Shown here: piece by piece, positions 17,111 through 25,318 of the stretch
Position numbering within the stretch: the stretch's first letter is position 1
Layout: each line of letters opens with the position of its first letter
Source: UBA4479 sp963974935
GTDB taxonomy: Bacteria > Pseudomonadota > Alphaproteobacteria > Rhodospirillales > Casp-alpha2
Assembly (NCBI GenBank): GCA_963974935.1
Contig: CAXBEV010000004.1
Location: 124,001-188,000, forward strand
Direction: 5' to 3'
DNA length: 64,000 bases
Program-made: the position numbers and the translations under genes
Notes under the pieces: model-generated
The model's input: only the letters and a program-made list of their open reading frames with translations
Databases searched by the model: none
Told to the model about the DNA's origin: nothing

Positions 17111-17713
17111 ATGACCGATACACCGGAAAAGCTCGAAAATATGACACTTGGTGATGCCCGGACCCAATCCGGCACTTCACCTTGTCCGCCGCCCGCCGGT
17201 ATGGACCCAAAACCGGGCCAACATGTGATCGGCGAGATCGATATGCGCATCGCGTCCGATGGCACTTGGTTTTATATGGGCACGCCGATCACACGAAACA
17301 GCCTCGTTCATTTATTTTCTACCGTTGTCCGCCGCGATACCGATGGCGCCTACTGGCTTATTACGCCTGTCGAGATGGCCAGGATCAAGGTCGAAGATGC
17401 GCCATTTTTAGCCGTTGAGGTGAGCGTCACAAATGACGATGGCGTGAACACGCTGAACTTTCGCACCAACACAGGGCGCTGGGTTGTCGCAGATGCCGCC
17501 CATCCGATCCGGGTCGACATTGATCCAGAGACCAACGAGCCCCGCCCATATCTGCGTCTGGCCGAAGACGGCACGGAAGCCCGTATCAACCGGGCGGTAT
17601 TTTACGATCTTGTAGAGATGACCGAACAAGCCGATATCAAGGGTAAGGCGGTGCTCACGCTAGCAAGCGGCGGCGCCACATTTATCCTTGGCCCTGCGAC
17701 GGAGGACATATGA
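17111..17713 (+). CDS. DUF1285 domain-containing protein
   Basis: 200 residues. DUF1285 features are DMRIASDGTWFYMGTPITRNSLVHLFSTVVRRDTDGAYWL and VEVSVTNDDGVNTLNFRTNTGRWVVADAAHPI. The family forms a compact beta-rich fold of unknown function and is often encoded beside NUDIX and MoxR genes in alphaproteobacteria. AGAGGAG precedes ATG 17111 with a somewhat long spacer. Its stop overlaps the start of the next gene by 4 nt, so it heads a six-gene plus-strand operon ending with DUF3253. Confidence 0.85.
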   Translation: MTDTPEKLENMTLGDARTQSGTSPCPPPAGMDPKPGQHVIGEIDMRIASDGTWFYMGTPITRNSLVHLFSTVVRRDTDGAYWLITPVEMARIKVEDAPFLAVEVSVTNDDGVNTLNFRTNTGRWVVADAAHPIRVDIDPETNEPRPYLRLAEDGTEARINRAVFYDLVEMTEQADIKGKAVLTLASGGATFILGPATEDI

Positions 17714-18321
17714 ATCGCACGCAGATCATGGACCGGATCGGCAACGCGGCCCGCGAAATCGGGATCCGCTCGTCACGTGGCGATCACGACCTGAACCCGG
17801 GCATGACGCCATTAAGCAAGCTTCGCCAGGCCGCCGTTCTGGTGCCCGTAATCGAGCGTGCGGACGCACTGACCCTAATGCTGACCCAGCGCACCGATCA
17901 TTTGAACGACCATCCGGGCCAGATCAGCTTCCCGGGCGGGCGAATCGAGACTGCAGACACGTCGCCCGAAGACGCCGCGTTGCGCGAAGCCGAAGAAGAA
18001 GTCGGCTTGATCCGTGATCACGTTGAAGTCATCGGCAGGCTCGATCAATACGTAACCCGCACCGGCTTTTCCGTAACCCCGGTGGTCGGTTTGGTGAACC
18101 CGGCGTATACTGTACAACCGGACCCATTTGAGGTCGCGGAGGTGTTTGAAGTGCCGCTGGCTTTCTTGCTCGACCCAGCCAACCACCGCCGCGATTCGCG
18201 AATCTACAAAGGCACTAAACGGGAATTTTACGCAATGCCCTATGGTGAGTATTACATTTGGGGTGCAACCGCAGGCATGATCCGAAATCTTTATGACGTG
18301 CTGGCAACGAACGAGGACTGA
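17710..18321 (+). CDS. CoA pyrophosphatase-type NUDIX hydrolase
   Basis: 203 residues. The NuCoA motif LTQRTDHLNDHPGQISFPGG precedes the Nudix box, which ends in REAEEEVGL. Such enzymes split CoA or its oxidised forms into 3',5'-ADP and phosphopantetheine, controlling CoA pools. The C-terminal part has EVFEVPLAFLLDPANHRRDSR and YYIWGATAGMIRNL, typical of the E. coli YeaB/NudL group. The start ATG overlaps the DUF1285 stop. Confidence 0.88.
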   Translation: MNRTQIMDRIGNAAREIGIRSSRGDHDLNPGMTPLSKLRQAAVLVPVIERADALTLMLTQRTDHLNDHPGQISFPGGRIETADTSPEDAALREAEEEVGLIRDHVEVIGRLDQYVTRTGFSVTPVVGLVNPAYTVQPDPFEVAEVFEVPLAFLLDPANHRRDSRIYKGTKREFYAMPYGEYYIWGATAGMIRNLYDVLATNED

Positions 18322-18324
18322 GTG

Positions 18325-18618
18325 ATGGGACGACTGTTGCTGACATATATATTACCGCTGATCTTTCCGCTGTTGGTCTATTTGGCCTGGAATGCATATG
18401 CGCGCAGTAAGGCAAAACGTTCCGGCGGCGTGCCGCCCAGCTTGGAACGCGGCCCAATCTTCTGGGCGATTGTGGCCGGCTTTATATTGCTGGTCACCTC
18501 GTTATTGACGTTGGCCGTCCTGGGGGGTGACTCACCAGATTCAGGACAATACGTCGGCCCACGCTATGAAGACGGCAAGATCATTCCGCCGACATTCATC
18601 CCGGACCCGAATAAATGA
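18325..18618 (+). CDS. DUF6111 family small membrane protein
   Basis: About 97 residues with two predicted TM helices (residues 4-22, LLLTYILPLIFPLLVYLAW, and 49-70, IFWAIVAGFILLVTSLLTLAV). A basic loop and a proline-rich outer tail follow (GPRYEDGKIIPPTFIPDPNK). The sequence and position before the CCA transferase gene match DUF6111 of alphaproteobacteria; function unknown. The in-frame GTG at 18322 directly follows the previous stop, but ATG 18325 with GAGGA upstream is preferred. Confidence 0.75.
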   Translation: MGRLLLTYILPLIFPLLVYLAWNAYARSKAKRSGGVPPSLERGPIFWAIVAGFILLVTSLLTLAVLGGDSPDSGQYVGPRYEDGKIIPPTFIPDPNK

Positions 18619-19940
18619 TCTCGATGCTAGCCAGCCAGGAGCCGACCGGCAAATTGGGGCCGGAACCCTGGCTGACAGCACCTGAAACCGTCCGCGTGTT
18701 CGCCGCCTTACAACGCGACGGTGCGGACGTGCGCTTCGTCGGCGGCTGCGTGCGCGACGCACTGGCCCACAAGCACGTTTCCGACATTGATATCGGTACG
18801 CCGGACCCGCCGAACCGGGTGATGGCATTGTTAGCCGCAGACGGCATCAAGACCGTGCCTACCGGGATCGACCACGGCACCGTCACCGCCGTGATCGACA
18901 AGCACACGTTTGAGATCACCACACTGCGCTGTGATGTCGAAACCGATGGTCGACGCGCCGTCGTTGCCTATACCGAAGACTGGATCGTCGATTCATCCAG
19001 GCGGGATTTCACCATCAATGCCTTGTCGGCGACGCCGGATGGCGACATCTATGATTACCACGACGGCATTCCCGATTTAGCGCACGGCAAAGTGCGCTTT
19101 ATCGGCCGCGCCGACGCGCGCATCGAAGAAGATCATTTGCGTATCCTCCGATATTTCAGATTTTACGGCCATTACGGACGTCCGCCAGCGGACGTCGCCG
19201 CTTTCAATGCGTGCCGCAAACATGCTGAGAAACTGCGCGAGATTTCCGCCGAACGCATCCGCCATGAGGTGTTGCGCATCTTGATGGCGCCCGATCCTGC
19301 TGACGTGTTTTTGCTGATGAAGAATGCGCATGTTTTGGACGAGGTGCTGCCCGAAGCCGGCAACATCGGACGCCTGCGCGCGACTGCGTGGCTGGCCACG
19401 CGGGCGCTGGTGCTGGACGGCCTGCATCCGGACCCGGTCCGCAGATTGGGTGCATCGCTGAGTGCGGACGCAGACGCCAGCGCCGTCGGATCTCGGCTCA
19501 GACTTTCCAACAGAGAAAGTGACCGTCTCGTCAAAATGACTGAGATCGTGCATGCGCTGCGCGAACCGCTCAGCGAAAGCGCGACGCGGCGATTGGTGCA
19601 TATGCACGGCGGCGAAGCCGTGGCCGACGCAACGATCTTAGCCTGGGCGGAACGCTTGGCCGAGGTCGCAAAATTACCGTCAGATGAGACCGGCGCGCGC
19701 CGGAAGATGCTGGAAACCGCGCTTGCATGGAAATCCCCAACGTTCCCCATCGGCGGCACGGATGCGCAAGCGCTGGGCCTGGAACGCGGTCCCCAGATCG
19801 GCAAAGCGCTCCGCTCTGTCGAGGATTGGTGGGCGGCGAGCGGTTTCAGCGCGGACCGGGACGCATGCCTGGCACACCTGCAAAAAGCCATTCAAGATAT
19901 GAGCACTCAAAAAAGTCAAAAAAAGGATAACGATAAATGA
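18615..19940 (+). CDS. cca: CCA tRNA nucleotidyltransferase
   Basis: 441 residues, a class II nucleotidyltransferase that adds or repairs the 3' CCA of tRNAs. The head domain has FVGGCVRD (residues 41-48) and the catalytic Asp pair in SDIDIG (Asp57, Asp59). RRDFTINAL and RILRYFRFYGHYG are the neck motifs for base recognition. The C-terminal half is helical and fits the alphaproteobacterial type. The ATG overlaps the DUF6111 stop (ATGA), and its own stop overlaps the next start. Confidence 0.93.
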   Translation: MISMLASQEPTGKLGPEPWLTAPETVRVFAALQRDGADVRFVGGCVRDALAHKHVSDIDIGTPDPPNRVMALLAADGIKTVPTGIDHGTVTAVIDKHTFEITTLRCDVETDGRRAVVAYTEDWIVDSSRRDFTINALSATPDGDIYDYHDGIPDLAHGKVRFIGRADARIEEDHLRILRYFRFYGHYGRPPADVAAFNACRKHAEKLREISAERIRHEVLRILMAPDPADVFLLMKNAHVLDEVLPEAGNIGRLRATAWLATRALVLDGLHPDPVRRLGASLSADADASAVGSRLRLSNRESDRLVKMTEIVHALREPLSESATRRLVHMHGGEAVADATILAWAERLAEVAKLPSDETGARRKMLETALAWKSPTFPIGGTDAQALGLERGPQIGKALRSVEDWWAASGFSADRDACLAHLQKAIQDMSTQKSQKKDNDK

Positions 19941-20575
19941 CGGAACTTCGAGTGTGTTTTGTGGGCGACAGTTTAGTGCTGGGTACGGGCGACGATGATT
20001 TTCTGGGATGGCCGGGCCGCATCATGCAACGCGAGCGCGCGGGCGGACATAACGTGACACTCTATAACACTGGCATCCGCGGCGACACCACAACGATGAT
20101 CGAGCCCCGTTGGCGCGCCGAAGCTGAAGCCCGGCTGCCCAAGGAAAACCCCTGTGCCCTGGTGTTCTCGTTCGGTTGTAACGACATGGCGATGCAGAGC
20201 GGCGAGTTGCGCAATGCCCCCGAAGTGGCGGTGGCATCGGCAAAAAGAATGATTTCAGAAGCAAAGGACTGGCTGCCGACGCTGTGGATCGGCCCGCCGC
20301 CGGTGAACGATGATGATATGCCGTTCTCGTCGGTGCCCGGGCGAGAAAGATTTTTGTCGTCGAGCCGGAATGTGCAGCTTTCCGATATGTTCCAAGACGT
20401 CGCCGCCGAGTTGGGTGTGCCGTATCTGGACTTATTCTCACTGCTGGCCGCGAACTCGGAATGGCCGAAGTTTTATGTGAAAGGCGACGGCGTGCATCCG
20501 ACGCGCGAAGGGTATGCCACCATCGCCGAACACATCATCGGCTGGGATGCCTGGCGAAAGTGGTTCGATGCCTGA
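19937..20575 (+). CDS. SGNH/GDSL-type hydrolase
   Basis: 212 residues. Block I is FVGDSLVLGTGD with the nucleophile Ser (GDSL). Block II Gly is in NTGIRGDTT. Block III is SFGCNDMAM (GxND). Block V is GDGVHPTREGY with catalytic Asp and His. The absence of a signal peptide points to a cytosolic esterase, lipase or thioesterase-like enzyme. The substrate is unknown. It overlaps cca by 4 nt and the next gene by 8 nt. Confidence 0.87.
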   Translation: MTELRVCFVGDSLVLGTGDDDFLGWPGRIMQRERAGGHNVTLYNTGIRGDTTTMIEPRWRAEAEARLPKENPCALVFSFGCNDMAMQSGELRNAPEVAVASAKRMISEAKDWLPTLWIGPPPVNDDDMPFSSVPGRERFLSSSRNVQLSDMFQDVAAELGVPYLDLFSLLAANSEWPKFYVKGDGVHPTREGYATIAEHIIGWDAWRKWFDA

Positions 20576-20867
20576 AGAAAACCCTGAAACTTTACCTAAG
20601 CGCCTGTCCAACGGCGATTTGGATGCGCGATTGCGTGCGCATATTCTGACACTGAGCGAAGCGCGCGGCGTCGGCAAAACCATCTGCCCGTCCGAAGCCG
20701 CGCGGGCCGAACGTCCGGACGATTGGAACAGCCTAATGAAGCCGGTGCGCCGCGCCGCACAAGCACTGGCCCGCGAAGGTTTGATCACGATTTACCGCAA
20801 AGGCAAACCGGTCGACCCGGACAAGTTTAAGGGTGTCATTCGGCTCGGGTTGCCGCCAGCTAAGTAA
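20568..20867 (+). CDS. DUF3253 domain-containing protein
   Basis: About 99 residues. RLSNGDLDARLRAHILTLSEARG, GKTICPSEAARAERPDDW and MKPVRRAAQALAREGLITIYRKGKPVDP are the DUF3253 pattern, which looks like a winged-helix DNA-binding fold. The larger frame begins at 20514, but ATG 20568 overlaps the SGNH stop and gives the family length. It is the last gene of the operon and ends 3 nt before the convergent PilZ gene. Function unknown. Confidence 0.8.
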   Translation: MPEENPETLPKRLSNGDLDARLRAHILTLSEARGVGKTICPSEAARAERPDDWNSLMKPVRRAAQALAREGLITIYRKGKPVDPDKFKGVIRLGLPPAK

Positions 20868-20870
20868 TCT

Positions 20871-21248
20871 TCATTCCGCGGGCTGAGACAACGTCAAGCC
20901 GGCGCGCACCTCATTCATGATGCTATAAGCTGCATCATCGAGTTTAAGACATGACAGCGCCGCCAAACCATGCTCGGGCATCACACGAATAACCCGCGCG
21001 CGGATGTCCACAGCAATCGGCTTGCTGACTTTTTTGTAGCTGCGTTCGTCGGCAAGGCCATCAATGCGGACCAGCGCGCCCGTCGGCATGATACCGTGGT
21101 CATCTTCCAGCAAGAATCCGCCAAAACTCCATTCCGCCGTTAAATACGTGCAGCCACCGATACGTAAATATAATTGTGGAATCTCAAGCCGCTCGTACCG
21201 GCGGCGTTCGCCCGCAGCAAATGCAATATTTCCCATACCGGCCCCCAT
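20871..21248 (-). CDS. PilZ domain protein (probable c-di-GMP effector)
   Basis: 125 residues, nearly all PilZ domain. The arginine motif is RRRYERLEI (RxxxR, residues 15-20). The second motif reads EWSFGG where the consensus is (D/N)xSxxG, so one acidic/amide position is Glu. Single-domain PilZ proteins bind cyclic di-GMP and act on motility or surface structures; binding here is likely but weakened by the Glu. Either ATG 21248 or ATG 21236 could be used. A CRP-like box lies about 50 bp upstream. Confidence 0.75.
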   Translation of the reverse strand: MGAGMGNIAFAAGERRRYERLEIPQLYLRIGGCTYLTAEWSFGGFLLEDDHGIMPTGALVRIDGLADERSYKKVSKPIAVDIRARVIRVMPEHGLAALSCLKLDDAAYSIMNEVRAGLTLSQPAE

Positions 21249-21297
21249 CCGCCAATCCCAGAAGAGACTATATTTACATAAATTTATAAGCTTTACC

Positions 21298-21313
21298 TGT
21301 GACGAACATCACT
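21298..21313. promoter_or_regulatory. CRP-like binding site upstream of the PilZ gene
   Basis: TGTGACGAACATCACT, one mismatch from the symmetric CRP consensus TGTGA-N6-TCACA. It lies 50 bp upstream of the PilZ start (minus strand) and 15 bp beyond the stop of the prpF-type gene. It is predicted from pattern only. Confidence 0.35.
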
Positions 21314-21327
21314 CGCAAAAGGGGCGC

Positions 21328-22461
21328 TTAATTAGGCACCCACACCTTACCTTGCATCAACGCGCGCGCGGTTCGGTAGACGGTGCAGCTGTTAGCGACG
21401 ACGCTCGTGTTGTCCGCCGTAACGTCGGCATCGACGGGTAGCACGCCCGACGGGTTCGACAAGCGAAGGTCGCCGGGCTGGGTACGGCATAGTGCATGCG
21501 GCACGCTGCCCGGAATCCGACACGCGACGCCCAAACACATGGCGCCGGTCAACGGCAATACCCGGTGCACTTGGCCCATCGAAACAATGCGCGCCGCCAG
21601 ATCATGACTATCCGCGTCGATCTTGGCACCGGACAACGACATGCTGGCAATCGGTTTGCCGACAATGCCGATCTTCGGGTTGCCGGCTGCAGCGGCATCT
21701 GGGCTTTCGGCAAGCCCCATGGCGACGGCTGCCACGCACCGCACCGCATCGAGCGCCTGCATAAACGCGGTGTCAGCCTCAAGCTCGCTGACGGTTTCCG
21801 CGCCGGTTTTTCCGAACCGCTCGGCAGCGACAAAGACCACGGCGTTTGACGCATCGACCAGGCTCGCTTCGACCTTCCCGACTCCGGGCACATCTAACAC
21901 GTCGAGCGCATTGCCGCTCGGCAACAAGCTGCCCGACGTGGCACCGCCCGGATCCAAATAGTCGAGCCGGATCGCAGATCCGCTACCACCGACGCCGGGT
22001 ATTTCAAAATCACCGGCAGGCTGGAAGCCGCCGTCCCGGACCTCGAACGTGGCGTGATAGATTTTTTGCGTGTTCGTGTTGAACACACGAACCGTAAAGC
22101 TGCCGTCTGCATTCGCCGCCATCAAGCCAGTGTCGACGGCAAACGGGCCGACGGCGGACGACAAGTTACCACACGTCGCGGAATAATCGGCTTCGGGCTT
22201 ATCGATCAGCACTTGCGCGAATGTGTAGTCGACATCGGCACCCTCGACATCCGACAGCCCGACGACCACCGCTTTCGAGACCGACGACACGCCGCCGCCC
22301 ATGCCGTTCAACTGGCGCCCGTACGGATCGGGACTGCCCAACGCTTCGACAAAGATCGGGTCGCGTTCGGCGCGCGCGGTAGGTATCCAATCGTCACGAA
22401 AAAACACGCCCTTCGACGTGCCGCCCCGCATGAAAATCGCTTCATATGCTTTTTGGTTCAT
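21328..22461 (-). CDS. PrpF-type isomerase (2-methylaconitate cis-trans isomerase family)
   Basis: 377 residues. The N-terminus YEAIFMRGGTSKGVFFRDDWIP is the PrpF/AcnD-associated protein signature. GRQLNGMGGGVSSVSKAVVV and SATCGNLSSAVGPFAV contain the active-site region of the diaminopimelate epimerase-like fold. Members move a double bond in methylaconitate-like or oxalomesaconate-like acids (PrpF, GalD). No prpB, C or D genes are nearby, so the substrate is open. Start ATG 22461 follows a gap with no detectable operator. Confidence 0.85.
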   Translation of the reverse strand: MNQKAYEAIFMRGGTSKGVFFRDDWIPTARAERDPIFVEALGSPDPYGRQLNGMGGGVSSVSKAVVVGLSDVEGADVDYTFAQVLIDKPEADYSATCGNLSSAVGPFAVDTGLMAANADGSFTVRVFNTNTQKIYHATFEVRDGGFQPAGDFEIPGVGGSGSAIRLDYLDPGGATSGSLLPSGNALDVLDVPGVGKVEASLVDASNAVVFVAAERFGKTGAETVSELEADTAFMQALDAVRCVAAVAMGLAESPDAAAAGNPKIGIVGKPIASMSLSGAKIDADSHDLAARIVSMGQVHRVLPLTGAMCLGVACRIPGSVPHALCRTQPGDLRLSNPSGVLPVDADVTADNTSVVANSCTVYRTARALMQGKVWVPN

Positions 22462-22771
22462 ACGTCGATGCTAGCGGGCCGCATGAGCCAGAGCAATGCC
22501 GTCAAATCAAACGTTCGCGCCAATCTGCTGTATCATTTCCGCCAGCAACACGTCGCGGCATGTGGTCAGAGACACATAGACGGAACCCATATCTGTGCGT
22601 TGACGCACCATGCGACCGGAACCCTAGACGCCCTACTACACTGAACACGTCAATTGCATGCCAGTCGGCCCGTTACGAGGTATTACGTTGAAATTTAAAT
22701 GTCTTTTAAAAATACGCGATGGCCGGCGCATGCATGGCGCCAGCCTTTCGCATAATTTTGCTGGCTAAAAA
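22462..22771. other. 310-bp intergenic stretch
   Basis: Between the prpF-type gene start and the small membrane protein stop, both minus strand. It should hold the prpF promoter. The only structure seen is the hairpin at 22721-22745. A plus-strand open frame (22446-22691) has no recognisable protein features and is not called. Confidence 0.5.
22721..22745 (-). terminator. Probable terminator after the small membrane protein gene
   Basis: GC-rich arms GGCCGGCGC and GCGCCAGCC (8 of 9 pairs) with a 7-nt loop, 26 bp past the stop. On the minus strand a TATTTTTAAAA tract follows about 8 nt later, so it is a weak rho-independent terminator. Confidence 0.45.
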
Positions 22772-22954
22772 TTATCGATCTCGTGGTCCTGCGAAGAACC
22801 AGATGATCACGCCCAACAGCGGCAGCAACAAGATCAGAATGATCCAGAATACTTTTTGGCCGGTGGTCGCACGACTGCCGAGTGTTTTAATGATTGCATA
22901 CACATCGGCGATCAAAATCAGCAGGCCGCCAAGCCCGATACCTTCTAAACCCAT
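22772..22954 (-). CDS. PLDc_N domain small membrane protein
   Basis: 60 residues with two TM helices (about 5-24 and 35-55). VFWIILILLLPLLGVIIWFFAGPR at the C-terminus is the phospholipase D-nuclease N-terminal (PLDc_N) signature also found in small immunity-like and membrane proteins. The function of stand-alone copies is unknown. It is the smallest gene called in this window. Upstream AAAGGATAACGAAG gives a good ribosome site before ATG 22954. Confidence 0.7.
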   Translation of the reverse strand: MGLEGIGLGGLLILIADVYAIIKTLGSRATTGQKVFWIILILLLPLLGVIIWFFAGPRDR

Positions 22955-23005
22955 CTTCGTTATCCTTTTATATACTCGATGATACGGCGCAAGATAAGCA
23001 CGCGC

Positions 23006-23920
23006 CTACGGCCATGCAACATCAGGCGGCAAGCTCATCAAGATTGCTTCCACATTACCGCCGGTCTTCAGACCGAAGATCGTGCCCCGGTCATACAACA
23101 GATTAAATTCCACATAGCGACCCCGTTTGATCCGCTGTGCCTGCTTTTCTTCGGGCGTCCACGACAAGTTCATCTTATCGCGCGCTATGTCTGGGTATAC
23201 CTGCACGAAAGCACTGCCGACGTCTTGGGTGAAGGCGAAATCCGCTTCCCAGTCTCCGGTCCAATGGTTGTCATAGAATATTCCACCAACGCCCCGCATC
23301 TCGCCCCGGTGTGGCAAATAGAAATACTCGTCGCACCATTTTTTGAAGCGCGGGTAAAAGTCATCACCGTGCTTATCGCAGGCACCTCGAAATGCCGCGT
23401 GGAAGCGCTCGGTCTCGGCATCATTAGCGAAGACCGGAGTCAAATCGCCGCCGCCGCCAAACCAACCCTGGGTGGTGACAATCATGCGTGTGTTCATATG
23501 CGCAATCGGCACCAACGGCGAACGCGGATGGATCACCACGGAAACCCCTGCGGCCCAAAACCGCGGATCCTTGTCGGCGCCTGGAATGCGGGCGCGGAAC
23601 TCTTCTGAGAACTCACCGTGCACGGTGGAAATATTGACGCCGGCTTTCTCAAAAACCCGCCCCTCGCGAAGCACCGCCATGGTGCCGCCGCCGCCGCCGT
23701 CGCGTTCCCACGACGTGCGCGCGAACTTGGCAGGCGCGAAGTCTCGGTTCATGCTTTGTACTTCGGCATCGTCTTCCAGCGCTTCCAAGCGCCCACATAG
23801 GCGGTCGCGGAGTTCCGCAAACCAAGCTTGCGCGCGCTTTTTATGATCGTCGGCGAACAGGGTGTCGGTGACCTGATTGGTCGGTATCTCATCCTCGGCT
23901 TTTGCCGCGTGTTCGTTCAT
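23006..23920 (-). CDS. hemF: Oxygen-dependent coproporphyrinogen III oxidase
   Basis: 304 residues. HemF decarboxylates coproporphyrinogen III to protoporphyrinogen IX with O2 in heme synthesis, in the cytosol. Family motifs are SWERDGGGGGTMAVLREG, GVSVVIHPRSPLVPIAHMNTRM, WFGGGGDLTPVF and the C-terminal RGRYVEFNLLYDRGTIFGLKTGGNVEAILMSLPP. The in-frame GTG at 23932 is weaker than ATG 23920, which has GGGAGCG upstream. trmL starts upstream with a 17-bp gap, so the two are likely co-transcribed. Demand for heme fits the nearby cytochrome bc1 operon. Confidence 0.95.
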   Translation of the reverse strand: MNEHAAKAEDEIPTNQVTDTLFADDHKKRAQAWFAELRDRLCGRLEALEDDAEVQSMNRDFAPAKFARTSWERDGGGGGTMAVLREGRVFEKAGVNISTVHGEFSEEFRARIPGADKDPRFWAAGVSVVIHPRSPLVPIAHMNTRMIVTTQGWFGGGGDLTPVFANDAETERFHAAFRGACDKHGDDFYPRFKKWCDEYFYLPHRGEMRGVGGIFYDNHWTGDWEADFAFTQDVGSAFVQVYPDIARDKMNLSWTPEEKQAQRIKRGRYVEFNLLYDRGTIFGLKTGGNVEAILMSLPPDVAWP

Positions 23921-23937
23921 CTTCGCTCCCACTCAAA

Positions 23938-24444
23938 TCATGTTGCTATTGTTTCGGAGCCGGGCAACGCTTGCAACTGGCGAAGCGCTTCAAAAGCGGT
24001 AATCGCCCCCGAAACGGCGACATTCATCGAGCGCAGGCCGTCCACCATCGGCAGTTTGACGCGGGCATCGGCGCTGTCGTGAACATGGTCAGGCACCCCC
24101 GCACTTTCCCGGCCCAGCAACAAAATATCACCGGGCTGAAAGCTGAAATCCTGCAACAAGGTGTCCGCCTTTGTGCTGAGCAGCACGATACGCCCGGCAA
24201 ATCCCTCAGCAAATACTTTGTCGTTGAACGCCTGCCAGCTGGCGTGGCGGACCAAGGCGGCGCGCTCAGCATAATCCATCCCGGCGCGGCGCATACGCGA
24301 ATCCGACAGCACAAAGCCGCAGGGCTCGATCACATGCACCTGCATACCGAAGCATGCGCCGGTCCGGATCAGATTGCCGGTGTTTTGTGGAATATCCGGC
24401 TCAAATAAGGCAAAGGCGATCGGTGCGCCGTTGGGCTCGGTCAT
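23938..24444 (-). CDS. trmL: tRNA (cytidine(34)-2'-O)-methyltransferase
   Basis: 168 residues of the SPOUT superfamily. FEPDIPQNTGNLIRTGACFG is the N-terminal hallmark of TrmL/YibK. GDILLLGRESAGVPDHVHDSADARVKLPM and GLRSMNVAVSGAITAFEALRQL form the knotted SAM-binding end. The enzyme 2'-O-methylates wobble position 34 of tRNA-Leu isoacceptors. AAGGA precedes ATG 24444. The gene is divergent from petA with a 298-bp gap. Confidence 0.92.
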   Translation of the reverse strand: MTEPNGAPIAFALFEPDIPQNTGNLIRTGACFGMQVHVIEPCGFVLSDSRMRRAGMDYAERAALVRHASWQAFNDKVFAEGFAGRIVLLSTKADTLLQDFSFQPGDILLLGRESAGVPDHVHDSADARVKLPMVDGLRSMNVAVSGAITAFEALRQLQALPGSETIAT

Positions 24445-24589
24445 TTTAGAGTCCTTAAAAGCGTGTTGAATGATCCGGAAGTTAGACCGTAAAGCCTTGC
24501 AACGCCTGGGTCATCAAGTATAACAAGCCCGCGTTTTTGGCGAGCGTAAACACGATATTATTTTGCGTCGCCTGCGTTGCGCGCTTGAA

Positions 24590-24609
24590 CTAATGGTCCT
24601 TGCACCATT
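24590..24609. promoter_or_regulatory. Palindrome between trmL and petA
   Basis: TAATGGT and ACCATTA, perfect 7-bp arms with a 6-nt spacer, about 135 bp before petA. It is a candidate operator for petABC or trmL-hemF. The remaining roughly 280 bp of the gap hold no recognisable FNR-type box. Confidence 0.35.
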
Positions 24610-24742
24610 ACGATTGTGACGACGTTAGAAATCCGATGCGGGTGACCGTGTCGGAGGCTTGAGAAGGCTGTTACAAAACTGGCACAGAGACGACTCACTG
24701 CTCCGGCGGTGATCGACAGAGGGTCAATCGAGGGGAATTTCA

Positions 24743-25306
24743 ATGAGCGATACCGCACACGCGGGCCAACCCACGCAAAATGCCGAAATCGATGAGCAGA
24801 CGCGTCGCGATTTCCTGCTTTGGAGCACAATCGCCGTCGGCGCCGCCGGCGCCGCACTGGCTGCTTGGCCGTTCATCGATCAGATGAACCCGGCCGCCGA
24901 TACGCTGGCCCTGGCCTCAACCGAGGTTGATCTGTCGAAGATCGAAGTCGGCCAAAGCATCACCGTAGTCTGGCGCGGCAAGCCGGTGTTCATCCGTTAC
25001 CGCACCGAAGAAGAAATCGCCGAGGCGAAAGCTGTCGACATGGCCGTCCTACCCGACCCTGAAACGGACACGGCACGTGTTCAAAAGTCGGAATGGCTGA
25101 TCATGGTTGGCGTGTGCACGCACCTCGGCTGCATTCCGCTCGGCCAAAAACCCGGCGACTCCAAAGGTGATTACAACGGCTGGTTTTGCCCATGCCACGG
25201 GTCGCATTACGACACGTCAGGGCGTATTCGGAAGGGACCGGCACCTCTCAACCTCGTCATTCCGAACTATGAATTCCTCGACGACAATTCCGTCCGGATC
25301 GGGTAA
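24743..25306 (+). CDS. petA: Cytochrome bc1 Rieske iron-sulfur subunit
   Basis: 187 residues. A Tat-type anchor is TRRDFLLWSTIAVGAAG (residues 20-36), leaving the Rieske domain outside the membrane. Cluster motifs are CTHLGC (Cys125, His127; Cys130 forms the disulfide) and CPCH (Cys149, His152; Cys151 pairs with Cys130). The protein passes electrons from ubiquinol to cytochrome c1 in complex III. GAGGGGAAT precedes ATG 24743. It is the first gene of petABC. Confidence 0.97.
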   Translation: MSDTAHAGQPTQNAEIDEQTRRDFLLWSTIAVGAAGAALAAWPFIDQMNPAADTLALASTEVDLSKIEVGQSITVVWRGKPVFIRYRTEEEIAEAKAVDMAVLPDPETDTARVQKSEWLIMVGVCTHLGCIPLGQKPGDSKGDYNGWFCPCHGSHYDTSGRIRKGPAPLNLVIPNYEFLDDNSVRIG

Positions 25307-25318
25307 GGGAGAGAGATT

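Noticed and set aside
22446..22691. 81-residue open frame in the 310-bp gap
   Set aside because: Overlaps the prpF-type start, Arg/Pro-rich, no ribosome site and no family.
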